This document shows positions 1-11,729 of a DNA stretch of 64,000 bases, piece by piece. How positions within the stretch are numbered: position 1 is the stretch's first letter; each line of letters begins with the position of its first letter. The notes beneath the pieces are model-generated. The model was not told the origin of the DNA and made no database searches. It saw only the letters and a program-made list of their open reading frames with translations. The stretch is from Eremophila alpestris peregrina (taxonomy: Eukaryota; Chordata; Aves; Passeriformes; Alaudidae): NCBI GenBank assembly GCA_009792885.1, contig WMCF01000006.1, positions 1,859,746 to 1,923,745 on the forward strand, read 5' to 3'. The translations under genes and the position numbers were made by a program.

Positions 1-3000
1 GTCACAAAGATGCAACAATTAAAACATTTGAGTAAGTAATAGAAATATTTGCCCTATATTAATTTCACTATGCAATACTGTAATGCATCTATCCTTAGAA
101 GAAAAGTTGTTGGAAGTCACTTTAGCTAATCACTTGTACTTAATTTAAAAAAGATATTCTTCTCTCATTATTGCATAGAATGAATGAGCATATATCTCTT
201 TTTCTCATCTATAAATGAGAAAGCAATTTTTCATGAAAAATTAAAATAATTTGGATTTAAGTAGACAACATATCAGTTAAAAGGGAGCAGATATAGAAGT
301 TTGTTTAGGTGTATGCTCAAACTAAACTAAAAAAACAAAACAAAAACTAAGCAAACACTAAACAAAACTAATATATATATATATGTTTTTCAAGTGAAAA
401 TTAATAATAGCAACTAAAAAAAAAAAGAAAAAAATATAAAAATTATAGTAAAGGATTTTCTGTGCAGGTCTCTCTATAAATTCCAGAATATCCATTAATC
501 ACCAGAAAAAGTTAACTTGATTTTGTGGACACTTTTCATTTAAGCAAATGCAGCCATGACTCATTAATGAGTATTACTCTAAAATCATTATTCTTTAAAT
601 AACTATGCTATTCATCAGCACAAAATCTCTCCATGGTATTAAATGAATTCTCAGTATTGCAACAACTGGTACATAAACCATAGTACCACACGGGTTCCAA
701 GGTAGCTAACAACATCTGGGAGCTGTCTCAGTGAATGATCCTGTGTTCACAAAAGGGTGACCTTTTTCTTGTCTTAAGAATACATTTAAATTAAGGATTT
801 TAGCTAATAACAGCAATTTAGTATGCACATATGAAGTTAAATGGAAGCAGTTAAGAATTTCAAATACATTCTAAACAGAGAAGTGATTATGGTATTCCTT
901 TAAAAGCAATCTAAATTTTGGGCTGTCCTCTTCTATTAATCCTGCCTAAATAAAGATCTTTTAATTAGATTGGACTTGAAGCTGTGTAAGGACTGTCTTT
1001 GAGTGGAATATAACCCAAACTGATGCAAACATGACTTGCTAAAAATTGCCTTCATAAATCTATATTAAGATTACTGTGACCTTTTTAATGCTTGAAGAAT
1101 TTCTTTTTTCTCTGCTTACTGTAGAGTTAGTATTATATGTATCTGTACATGTATAAATGGAACTAATTAAGATATTTATTTTCAGCATTGGATATGTAAA
1201 TGTGGATTGAACAAAAAAACTCAAGATTTGAAGTATGGGCCTTGTTTTGAAGAAGCTGTTTCCAGTCTGAAAGCAGGCTTGTTTTGTCTTGTCACATATA
1301 TTCACCATCTTGCACTCTGTCAATTGTCATTTGAGATTCTCTGAATTCATAGCACTTCTCCTTCCTTAGATTCACTGTGGGGAGAGATGTTAAATACCTA
1401 CGGTAACATAAAACTACTTGTTTTAGATCTGAAATATGCACCTTATGTCTAATATTCTTGTTCTTTTATCTTTCAGAATGCCTTCAGATTATTTGATTTT
1501 TAGGTAGTAGTTTTCATAAGTAATGACAGTACTAAGAATATGAGATGAAATTTGCATTACTACACATTTTGAATAAAATGTCTTGTATATTTATACAGTA
1601 GTTTTTTACACTGCTCTCAGTTTGCTAATTTTTATGCATTTTTACTTTTTAAAGTCAAAGCTAGACAACAGTAAACTACAACCTCTTACATTTTGATCCC
1701 TCAGTCACAGTCAATCATGATTAACACTGAATTCCTCTTTTCTGTCATTAGCCAAGCCATATTGCATGGTTTGTAATATGTACATGCTTTTTCAGTGCAG
1801 TCTCAAAACATTTCAAAAAAAAAGAGCCAAGTCTTCAAAAATTAATTTTCCAGTTATTCAAACAAAACACATTTGATTATTTTTAAGAAAGGTTTTAGAA
1901 ATTAGTTTACATTTAGAGATGGTGACAACCCTGACAGGCTACCACCACCAAAAAACTGACAGTATCATAATTTTTAGTCTCTAAAGGGTTATGCAATTAA
2001 TTTGAGCAGGCTCAACGTATATATGTTGTCAGTTATCTGGAATAATCAAGTGCTGAGGTTTAAATCCATGGAAAACATAAAATTTAAGTAAAAAATAACT
2101 TCTGAGTTTCAAGAAATTATAGAAACTTTAACTAAGCTTAGTTTTTCAGTTAAGTGAAATCTTTATAACTTAGAATGCTTATTTTCTTCAATTTTCTTGA
2201 AACTTTGCAAATCCTTTGACCTAAAAACTGGCACATTAACTGCCATAGGCAAAGTTTTGTAAAGACAAAGAAAATGCAAGTAAAAGCAGAAAGTAAAATT
2301 GTTTAAAACTGTGAACTATGAAAGCCTAAATGCAGTCCCAGTGCATTTCTACAGCAGTGGTAAATCCTTATAGTAAACCAGGTATATTTCTTGAACATTT
2401 TTATATGGACATCTATCTATTCCTAGACTTATTATTTTTCCTTCTTTCTCTTTGTCATATAGACTCAAGTATTCATTGCATAATAAAATGAAGGTACTGT
2501 AAAATTTTTATGAAGTTGGCTAATGAATTGATTCCTTTTAATATTTTCAGAAATAACCTGGAATTCTACTGTAACGTGTTTTCAGACAGAAATTGTGGTG
2601 AGGAAAAGCTTAAGGATATTCTTACAAACCGAATAATTATATTATAAAACAATGTAATGAAAATAACACTTAAAAATATTTGAAACAAAAACATTCTACT
2701 ATATTATGAAACAAAGATACTTCAGTGTAATTCCTATGGAAGCTAAGCCAAATAAAGCTGAAATTTGAAATGCAAATAGTGAGTTTTGGAAAGTAAAACC
2801 TTTGGGGTAAGAGTTACTTCTTAAATTTCCTGTTCTGTAAAGGAGAACCTGTGTGACCTCAGGCAAATCAAGACAGGGCTGCCATCTATGGACCTGTCAT
2901 CTCCAGCTGGACTACTGAATTACAAAATGCAGTATTCATGTGTGGTGCTGGCATTTAAGTATCTTCACACTTCGAGACCTATTGTATCAAAACTTGGTGA

Positions 3001-5100
3001 TTTATATTCATTTTTAGATTGGCACTGTGCAAAATTGAGAAGCTGGTTAGTCCTTATTTGGGCAGGAGATTGGCATAGATGATCTCTCTTTAATCTTAAT
3101 TTTAAATATGAGCCTTTCCTAAACATCCCTGTGGATCTTTTCTCTGCTTCTGTTTTCTCCCTTAATTTGAGCAACAAGTTTTCTGAGACAATAGCTCTCT
3201 TTTACAGTGCTTCTTAGAGTATGTAATATATCAGCCATAATTTATTACCTAATCCCATAACATACATAATCACAGAAACAAGAGGCTTCATCGCTATAAT
3301 GTTATCAAATGACTAGAAATCAGTTTCAGTCTTTGGAACTTAACTATAAATCAGCCTCCTGTCATAAATTAATTTTTTTTTTTCTAAAAATCATGCTACC
3401 TGTATTAAATATACCTTAAGCTGATTGTAACTATGATCTTTCTAAAAGCAGCAGATATCTTTGCAGGCAGACATTCATATTGCATGTTTAAGGAACAAAA
3501 CCTGTAGTGTTCCAAGATATGTAAGAAAAAATTGTTCTTGAGTTTTAGGTAACTGATTCTTTTTGCTCTCTCAGATATTCATGTTTAGTCAACAGCTCTG
3601 AATATTTTTGTATGTTTTGATTCATATTTCTTTGTAGTGAAGTGAATACAGATATATCAACAATTACTGGTCCTTGACTGATAAAAGACAGGCCAGACTT
3701 TTTGGGTTCAAATGGGTGTATTTGTTCTAAAATGTATTCAGATTGAGACTCCCAAAAATTTAACTGAAAATATGGTCAGGGAATGAAAGTGAAAACAACT
3801 CAATAAACTACTTTCTTAAAAATTTTAGTAAGGAAAAATACAAGGACATCAACTTCCATATGTAGTGGAATGCTAATAAATCTGATTCCGATTTGAATGT
3901 AGTCTATAAAACAGTAATTAAATTCAGGGTACTTATCTCAAGTTTATCTCTGCACTTCATGCTATTCTTAAAGTGTGTGGAAGGATTCTTTTTGCTTGTG
4001 ATGAAAAATATGACAGTGTGACACTTTCTTTAATTACTAATTCTGATGTGTTTAATAGCACAAAGTTGGCCTCCAGCTTGAGAGTTCTGTCTCTTAGAAT
4101 CAGTGGTTAGACTTGAGAGCACTAGCTTGGTCATCAAGATCAATATTAGAAAAAATATATCTTGTCAAGACCTCTTGGCCCCTTATTGATTCAAATGGGG
4201 TACTGCAGAGAAATTAATAATGACATTACAGCTGTTGGCCAACAAACAGAATCTTTTTTCATTGATTTCAGTAGAGGTAGATAAATAACACAAAACCAAA
4301 ATTATTTTAGACACTGTAGGAAGACTTGCTACTGAGCTTCCATGGTGGGTATCAGGAACTTGTGGTGGTCACATGGAAGAACTTTCAGGAATTCTTAATT
4401 GAATTCATGTTTGAAAGAATGTAAATGGCTGAAAGTGATTCCAGAGAAGGATTTTTACTTCTATTAAGAAAGTATTCCTCATTTTTTCAGCCTGAGTGAA
4501 ACCCTCTACTTTTTCTCAGACTATATGAAGATATTTTTGCTATGAAGGTTGTTCCCTCCCACATATTTATCCCAATGTAATGCAATTTACATAAAGAAGA
4601 TATTTCTTAAAAAGACCCTTATTCATGTCAGCAATCTTGCAATGTGTTATCCTCAAACTGAAAAAGTCACTTATCATTCTAAAGTTGTAGTTTTAAACAA
4701 GTAAAGCCCTGTAATTTACTCCTACTCACCAGGAAACCTAAACTACTATTTTTGAAACTTTTGTAAATAACAAAAGATTTTACAGAGCCTAGAAAGGTAT
4801 GAGCTCTTCCTTTACCTTTAGTCCTTCAAAAAGAGTTTGGAAAAAAAAATCCTCATGGGTCAGAGATAACCTCACAGAAAACAGAAATGTCTCTTAAGAT
4901 TTATTTTCATTTGGAATTTCTTTTTTTGGAGTTTAATTACAATAGCTAAAGAAGAATTACTTAAGATCAGCAGTAATTTTCTTCCAGCCTAATTTCCTTT
5001 ATATCATGATAAATCATACTTGTTAAAGGCTTGGAAGTATTTTGCTAATATTTTAAAGTGATTAATATATGTAATACTTTATTACTGCAATTTTAATATT
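1..5100. other. AT-rich unique DNA, no gene seen
   Basis: I see no coding exon, RNA gene or recognisable transposon here. There is a short TA run at 371-384 and scattered short A or T runs. The few open frames are under 90 codons, lack a family signature, and are as expected by chance at this composition. The block is most simply intergenic or intronic vertebrate DNA. A highly diverged repeat could be missed by eye. Confidence 0.7.
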
Positions 5101-5109
5101 TGAAAATAA

Positions 5110-5399
5110 AGCATAATCTAATGGAAAATAATATTTTCTGGAGGCCTTCTATGACATATGAAAAATTCTGCACCAGAAAAGAGATAAGGACAGGAGCAGA
5201 AGAAAAAGAGAGATGCATTCCCTCTCATCTCCTGCAGAGACCAAAAAATTGAGATCATCAGAGCTTGAGGTCCAGAGGGGCAGAGGAATACATGTTGTAT
5301 AGTCCCATCAGTCCCTACATGCAGACTGAAATCAGTAGAAGAAAGCTTTTCCCAGTTTTTCAATGCTCTAATCACAAGTGTGGAATGGGACCAAGCTGG
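5110..5399 (-). other. possible ERV leader or flank next to LTR
   Basis: This stretch lies on the downstream side of the minus-strand LTR that follows it, where the leader or early internal region of a provirus would sit if the LTR were a 5' LTR. It is less AT-rich than its surroundings. A 96-codon minus-strand frame (5118-5408) crosses it but shows no retroviral motif, and I do not treat it as a gene. No clear primer-binding site was recognised, so it may instead be plain flanking DNA beside a solo LTR. Confidence 0.25.
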
Positions 5400-5830
5400 G
5401 AGTGACACCTTGAGAGGCTACCTGGAGCAGAGGTTAGGCAGAGTTAAAGGAATAAAGCAGGTATTTATTTTAAAAGCCTTCAAAGGGCACACTTTGGGCA
5501 GTACAAGAGCCTGGCCGAGAATACACCCAAGATGGACACCAGATCACACATTTTCTCACTTTTATAGGTTTTGGTCCATTTATACATTGGTGTCAATCGT
5601 CCAATTACAGCTTCAGATTATGAAGTCCCATCCTCCCAGTTTGCCCTCCACAGTTCACTGCTGTTTCACTTTTTTGGGCCTGAAGATGCAATGTTGACCT
5701 TGGTTCTAGGGCTGGAAAAGGATTGTTTTGTCCAACTAAGCTGTGAAAATAAGTTGCTAGCACTGTATATGAAGTTCAGAGTTATATACTAATGCAGCAC
5801 AGAATCTGGAAAATATGAAAGCTAAAACTG
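5400..5830 (-). mobile_element. ERV long terminal repeat, minus orientation
   Basis: Read on the minus strand, this block has the order of an avian ERV LTR: an upstream U3-like part, a TATAAAAG box at 5565-5558, and an AATAAA poly(A) signal at 5469-5464 about 95 bases later. The wording of the segment at about 5460-5720 matches LTRs I know from passerine genomes. Terminal TG and CA and a target-site duplication could not be fixed, so both ends are approximate. It is either a solo LTR or the 5' LTR of a decayed provirus. Frames of 73-105 codons on the opposite strand inside it are by-products of its higher GC content. Confidence 0.7.
5558..5565 (-). promoter_or_regulatory. TATA box of the ERV LTR
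   Basis: TATAAAAG on the minus strand sits about 90 bases upstream of the LTR's AATAAA, the normal order for U3 promoter and R polyadenylation signal. Whether it still starts transcription is unknown. Confidence 0.5.
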
Positions 5831-5839
5831 AAGTTATCA

Positions 5840-8800
5840 GGAGACACCCACAGGGAACCTTTACTTTCAAAGTGCTTGTACTCTTAATAGTTTAGAAGCA
5901 GCTGCTTTACAGTTTCAACTTCATGATGGAGTTAGTTTTTATACTCTATTTTTTATTATGCCACTTTTTTAATATGCTGACAAGGTACAAGAATACAGCT
6001 GTACGTCTGTTGTCTGTTTAGATTTTTCTCGCACTTGCTTTGTTTATTAAGCCATATACCTTTACTGGAACTCAGAATCCTATGTGTTATAAAGAGTTAT
6101 TTGGGGTTTAGTTTAGCCACAGAGTATTGAAATACCACTGGGACATCTGGATCAACACGGTTTAATCTTACTGAAAAAAACCTATTGCATACTAAAATGA
6201 CATATTATGGGAATCTGTCTTTCACTCTGTTTCTTTCAGTTGCACCTTAAAAAAGCAGCACCATTTTCCAGCTTGCTATTGAGTCTGACAGGTAAAGGTC
6301 CCTGAAGAATCAATTATCTTCTAGTGAAATTTACTTCTTGCTTTCCTACATGAGACAGTCACTCCAAGGTCTTCACTTACATCTCTCTCTGTGTTCTGTG
6401 TATATTACTCCTTTAAGACATATTAATCTTGCCTGGTGCACCTGGAGGGCAAAACAGCCATCAGAACCTCATTATGTTGAGCATTATTCAATCCAGTAAG
6501 GTTGACGCTTGATTAACAATTTATTTAATAGAAGTGCTGGCCTAAACAGCACTTCATTCCCCTGTTCCTCCTCTGCCACAGCCCCTGGATGCTCATCCAG
6601 AGCTCCATTCTGATCACTTGGACATTACAAGTGCATGTACTGGGCAAACTGAAGATCAGCCCTGGCTCAAAAAACCTGCATACATTCAAGTATGGAATGA
6701 TGTTCTGCTACTTCTATTGACTATACAAATTTTAAGATAAGACGAAGGAAACAGGGAAGAAAATCGCACCCTGATCTTTTATTTTCTCTCTTCTGTGTGG
6801 AACAACATGATTAGGAACATGCAGATTATGTTTAGGATTTGTTTGATAGAACTTCTGTCTGCAGTTTAAAGCCAAAGTTAACTTTCCTCCTTCTAGCTCC
6901 GGTCATCCTACATATTTTTCAAGGTAAGTGGTAAAGTTTTGTTGCTTTGACACTACTGTCCACTTTTTTGTTAGTCAGCTGTCTGTTTTCCAGAGGATAC
7001 CTCCCACTCTAAGTCAGACAACTGTGACTTTTGTTATCAGCTCTCACTTTTTTCAGTAACCTGGTTGTCTCTTCACCCATAAAGTTTGCCTCTCTTCCTG
7101 TTACAACATTCTGTTAGTTAAAAGAAGGACAAGTAAAATGTGGACTTTCAGTCAGAAATGAATAAGTCATTTCAGCATCAAGTAAGAAGACACAATGTGA
7201 GTGTTAAAATGAAGGAGAGAAAAAAAAAGACCATAACTACAGAGAAACTATTTGGAAATATTTCAGTCTTGATTTTTCTTTCACAACCTATTGTCTCTCA
7301 TTCATTACTTACAGCATGTGACAGATTTATAAGAAGTCACGTGACTTAAATACTGTGGTTAAATTACAATTAATGTATAGGTCATAAATATTAATAATTA
7401 AAAAATACTCAAGGATGATAAATGTTCAGAAGTAATTAATTTGATGTGTTATGAGAGAAGCTAAAACTAGGATGAAGAGATGAAATTAGGAAAGGAAAAA
7501 TGCACCTTAAATATCAGGGAAGACATTTTACCAAGAATTAAATATTTTCCATTGCTAAATTATCAGCATCTTCTGGAAAGTTAAAGATTCTGCTTCTTTG
7601 AAGCATTTATATTTGCCTAAGAAGAGGTGCAAAGCACTGTAGATAATTATATGGTTCCACCAGTCAAATATTCTAAAAATTACATACTTATTCTTGTGAC
7701 ATTGAACATGACATTCTGAATGCTCTAAATACCAGAAAGAAAACTAGAAGATATCTTACAAATTAATCAGCTAATATACAGTAATAAACGCATTCTGGAA
7801 TACTGCTTAATATTAATCAGTGAGGATCAACTTAAGAAAATTCCTGGGAAAGCCAACCAAATTAAATCACCATTACTTTTTTAGTGAGTAATAATTAGTC
7901 TTTAAAATAGGTGATTTTTTTTTTTTAGTGAAGTCATCTGTATCCCATCAAATACCATTTCACTGCACCCGATAAAAGTCCACAGATTTTGTACTGAGTT
8001 GGCAGTGTGGAGCTGTCTATCCTTGATTTTGGATAAGCTCATGTTACCTTGCATTAGCTATGGCAACAACTTTCAAGTAGTCAGGTTATTATTGTCCAAT
8101 TTCTTTAATTGTGAAGATTACATGCCATAAATCAAACCTGTGTTCTGAATGAATAATGAACGTTAACCCAGGGAAACATGATTGCATTGATGTTAATCAG
8201 TGCTGGGGAAGCCTGTTTTGTAACTTCAGTAAGTAATGGCTGAAGACAGCCATACTTGAGATGGAAATAAATGGAGATCAAGCCAAGCAATTTACTTTAT
8301 GTTTCAAGAACATTAAACAAAAAAGAAAAAAAAAATAAAAAATAAAAAAGGAAAACATCTAGGGGACTCAACACTGTGTAGGAAGATGCTCTTATCAGTG
8401 TCAGAGTCCTTTACTTGGAAACTCAAAATGCTGATGAGCTGTTAGAAGTTCCTTTTTAAGGAAACCTGAAGCTGTCAAAATGCAGGGGAAATAGGAAGGT
8501 TGAACATTATACCAGAGAAAGGGAATTGGTGCTAGGAAGTTTCGATGCATTTGTCTTAACTATATTACTAAATACAAGTGTTTATCACTGAAAATGAATT
8601 AATAATAATAATAATTTCTGCATTATGATTAACCATTAAATTTTTAGATAGATGAACAGTATGTATGAGTGTTCCCTTCCCAGCTGTATCAAAGTCTGGA
8701 TTGCAATATATTTGCTAAAATGTAACCTTTCCTGTGAAGACATAGATTTGATTTCTATGTCATGTCAAACCAATATACAGAATTCTGAATCCACAGCTCA

Positions 8801-9120
8801 TGGGACCACCAAATAGAAATTTAGTGTCAGTATATATTTCTAGCTCCCACATGTGCTAAGCAAAAAGCATGAACTTATGAAAACATTATTTTTAAATGTA
8901 GTCTGATTCTTAGAGCTTATCAAGAAAGCTGATTATTTTAATAGCATGCCACCTATGAAAAAGTATAGGTAACATGTCAATCTATAGTTTGATTTCCTTT
9001 CCACAGAAATACGCATAACCTTTTAAATATTTTAATTGGAGATAGAAAATCAGTATGGAAAGATTTTAAGTCTCAACATGTATGATTATTACATTTTCTG
9101 AATAATTACTGATGGATTAC
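5840..9120. other. unique DNA, no gene seen
   Basis: Between the two minus-strand LTRs I see no exon, RNA gene or named repeat. There is an A-rich low-complexity run at about 8320-8350 and a short AAT repeat at 8599-8615. The segment around 6540-6680 is somewhat GC-richer but has no reading frame of interest. Confidence 0.65.
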
Positions 9121-9205
9121 TTGTTTTGCATGTCTTTTTTGTGGGGTTTTTTGTTTTGGTTAGTTGATTTTTTGTTTGGTTTTGGTTGGTTTGTTTTTTT
9201 TTTTA
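9121..9205 (+). repeat. T/G-rich low-complexity tract
   Basis: The plus strand here is almost entirely T and G, built of irregular GGTTT and GTTTT units ending in a T run. Similar tracts recur at 15171-15230, 37975-38110 and 47341-47378, with an A/C-rich counterpart at 39029-39121. This one directly precedes an LTR fragment. Confidence 0.85.
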
Positions 9206-9269
9206 ATTAAAGCCTTTGTTACATATATGTGCTGACACCCATATCCATGAAACCAACAAATTCAGTCAT

Positions 9270-9612
9270 TACTTCCCAAGGTCAGGCAGATGTTCAGCCA
9301 TTCCTAGAAAAGCAGTGTCCATCATGTATAATAGTGGCTTGGGAAGACAAATGCCATCGTTTTGAAAGTTCCCCACACCCCAGCCCCCTTCCTTTCATCT
9401 TCTGCCCAGATTTATACATTGAGCATACCCTATGGCATGGAGTACTCCTGTGATCAGCTGGGGTCTGCTGTCCCAACTGTGTCCCCTCCTGACTCCTTGT
9501 GCACCACCAGCCTCCTCTCTGGTGGAGTGGGGTGAAAAGCAGAAAAGGCCTTGAGCCTGTGTGAGCCCTGCCCAGCAGTGACTAAAACTCATGTGAACTC
9601 TATTCCAGCCCA
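9270..9612 (-). mobile_element. ERV LTR with adjoining internal fragment, minus
   Basis: Read in reverse, this matches a common avian ERV LTR whose wording I recognise at about 9408-9440 and 9476-9588. The part at about 9280-9360, including the short string GGGAAGACAAATGCCATC, matches the sequence that normally adjoins that LTR. It is GC-richer than its flanks, which explains the overlapping 60-85 codon frames on both strands. The outermost 5' part of the LTR, expected beyond 9612, is missing. Subfamily unknown. Confidence 0.65.
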
Positions 9613-9659
9613 AGCTTCTACATAACCAAATAAAAGTCATTAAGTTGATCACACCAAAT

Positions 9660-11590
9660 GTTATGTAAAAAATTTCTGAACTCTTTCGTTTTGGATATTT
9701 AGTTTCATAAAGGAAGCATTATACTGGCTGAGAAAAAGTTGGAGGAAAATGATTCAATATAACAGTCTTAGAAGCAGAACAAACGTCTTGCAAAATCTTC
9801 AGGTGTTCCAGAAATCTTTGATGCAGGGATCTTTCATCAAAACATTTCCTTAAATTTTTGCTACATGTGAAAGACCAAAATATACATAAATATTTCATAG
9901 TATTACTCATAATAGGGGATATCTGAATACAAGATAGAAATCAATAGTTGCCTAGAAAGAGATCTTATGCATTATATCTTTAATATTTTGCATCTCAAGA
10001 CCACATAATATCATATGAAGATGTCACTTGAATGACAGCAATTGGCTGAATATTAGTGTTAACACTGAACTCATTTGCACAATCACAGCCCAATTCAGTG
10101 AGATCCATTGCTATTTATCTCCATTCTGTAGTTTCACCTGCTTCTTTCTTAGAATGAATAAATCATTAGGACAGATGGCAAAACCTTACCAATAAAAGGC
10201 AGTCTTATTCAGAGTGTAAGCCCACCACACTCAAGCCATATATATTTGCTAAAGAAAAGCAACATTTCCATATTTTGGGAATGTATTCTGTTAAAATTGC
10301 TGATCATATCATTTAAACAATTAACCAAAAAGAAAACTATTCATTCAATCCATAGAATTAGATCCTTTCATTGCACTCTTTAGTTAATTACAGATTGCTT
10401 GTTCTAATTATGTTGACTTTTTGAAGGCTGTGCACACACAAACCATAAGGATAGAATATCATATCCTATGGTCAGAGAACACGATGCATTGTAAAACAGC
10501 CAGATCATGAAGAGGAAACATTGAAATGAAGTGAGAATATTAGTCAAAGGTCTGACTCATGCATGATTGTTTACAGACATGTTCAGCTGCAGCTCAGGCT
10601 GACAAACTTGCAATTCTTAAAACTTCCCCTTGGCATACAAAGTCAAGAGTGAACTAAAGTATTTTCTGCAATCCTTTCTTTCTATGCATAATAGGAATGG
10701 TGTAGCTTCACCATTGATCTAAGTAATTATAATTTTTTTCACTAAATTTTCTTACTAACACTCACATTGTAACCATCCATACAGTATAAAAATCTAGATA
10801 TAAAAACTTAATAATATAAAGATACAAAGGTAAAGACTGGAATACTAGTCTTTGCTTTACCTGTAATATACCCAAACTGTCAGATTTCATTTCCAACCTC
10901 TGCATTCCTTTTTATGATTGCTGTTTCTCTCAGATTGCATTAAGACTCTAGCCTGAAGAATGCATTTTTTATTTAGAATCAAATTTCTGTTTACATTTAA
11001 GTTCTCCTATACCCCATTCAAGTCACTAGCTGAATATCATCCAGATATCATAGTGTGTGTTAGTGAAGCAGTACAGACCTTGTTTTATACTGACAACACA
11101 CACCTTTCTACAATACTAACAGAAGACTTCTAAATAGAAACCAGTAGAATAGCCAATAACTAAAAAGACCTGAGCATGAGTCCTCATCTTAACTCACCAT
11201 AGAGGGAAAGGAATAAAATATTTTCCTGGCTTGTTTTCAGGATCCTTTTAGATCTGATATTATGTGAATTTACACAGAGGTCAATCATTTGAGTTCTGTC
11301 ATTTGCTAATTAATATATTCTATACAAACTCTCAGTGCACCCATTAAGGGTTAACCATTCTGGTATCTCACAACCTAGATTATAGTGGAATGGGCGTTAT
11401 TTAATTTTCTTCAAGTGATGTATTTCTGAAATTGTGAACAGTGTAAATAAATTCTGATTAGGACTAATGACATTACTGAAAAAAAAAATCCTTAATTTAT
11501 AAGTTAAAAATGTTTTAATAGAACTTTTAGAAAGCTTTTGAAGTGAATTTAGTGAAGATCAAAGTGAGAGCTTTGACAGTCCTAGAGCCC
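9660..11590. other. unique DNA, no gene seen
   Basis: No reading frame, RNA gene or recognisable repeat was found. Composition is ordinary for the window. Confidence 0.65.
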
Positions 11591-11596
11591 AAATTG

Positions 11597-11615
11597 AAAA
11601 AAAAAAAAAAAAAAA
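11597..11615. repeat. A19 homopolymer
   Basis: Nineteen consecutive A residues followed by GAAAG. No AATAAA lies at the right distance upstream, so a retroposed poly(A) tail is not indicated. Confidence 0.9.
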
Positions 11616-11624
11616 GAAAGAATC

Positions 11625-11725
11625 CTAATGAGCACGGTGCATTAATCACGGACTGAGGCGCTGTGCTTCCACAGAGCCAGTGCCATTATCCTGCTAACTG
11701 AAATGACATTGATGCACTTGTAGGA
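11625..11725. other. possible conserved noncoding element
   Basis: About 100 bases stand out from the surroundings: mixed composition, several CpG dinucleotides, and two TAAT-type homeodomain core motifs close together (at about 11627 and 11643). There is no reading frame of interest. This texture is typical of vertebrate conserved enhancers, but conservation cannot be judged from a single sequence. Confidence 0.25.
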
Positions 11726-11729
11726 CACA

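Noticed and set aside
5118..5792. Frames of 73-105 codons on both strands
   Set aside because: They overlap the minus-strand LTR and its flank and show no retroviral protein motif.
9229..9652. Three frames of 60-85 codons
   Set aside because: Contained in the LTR/internal ERV fragment; no protein similarity recognised.
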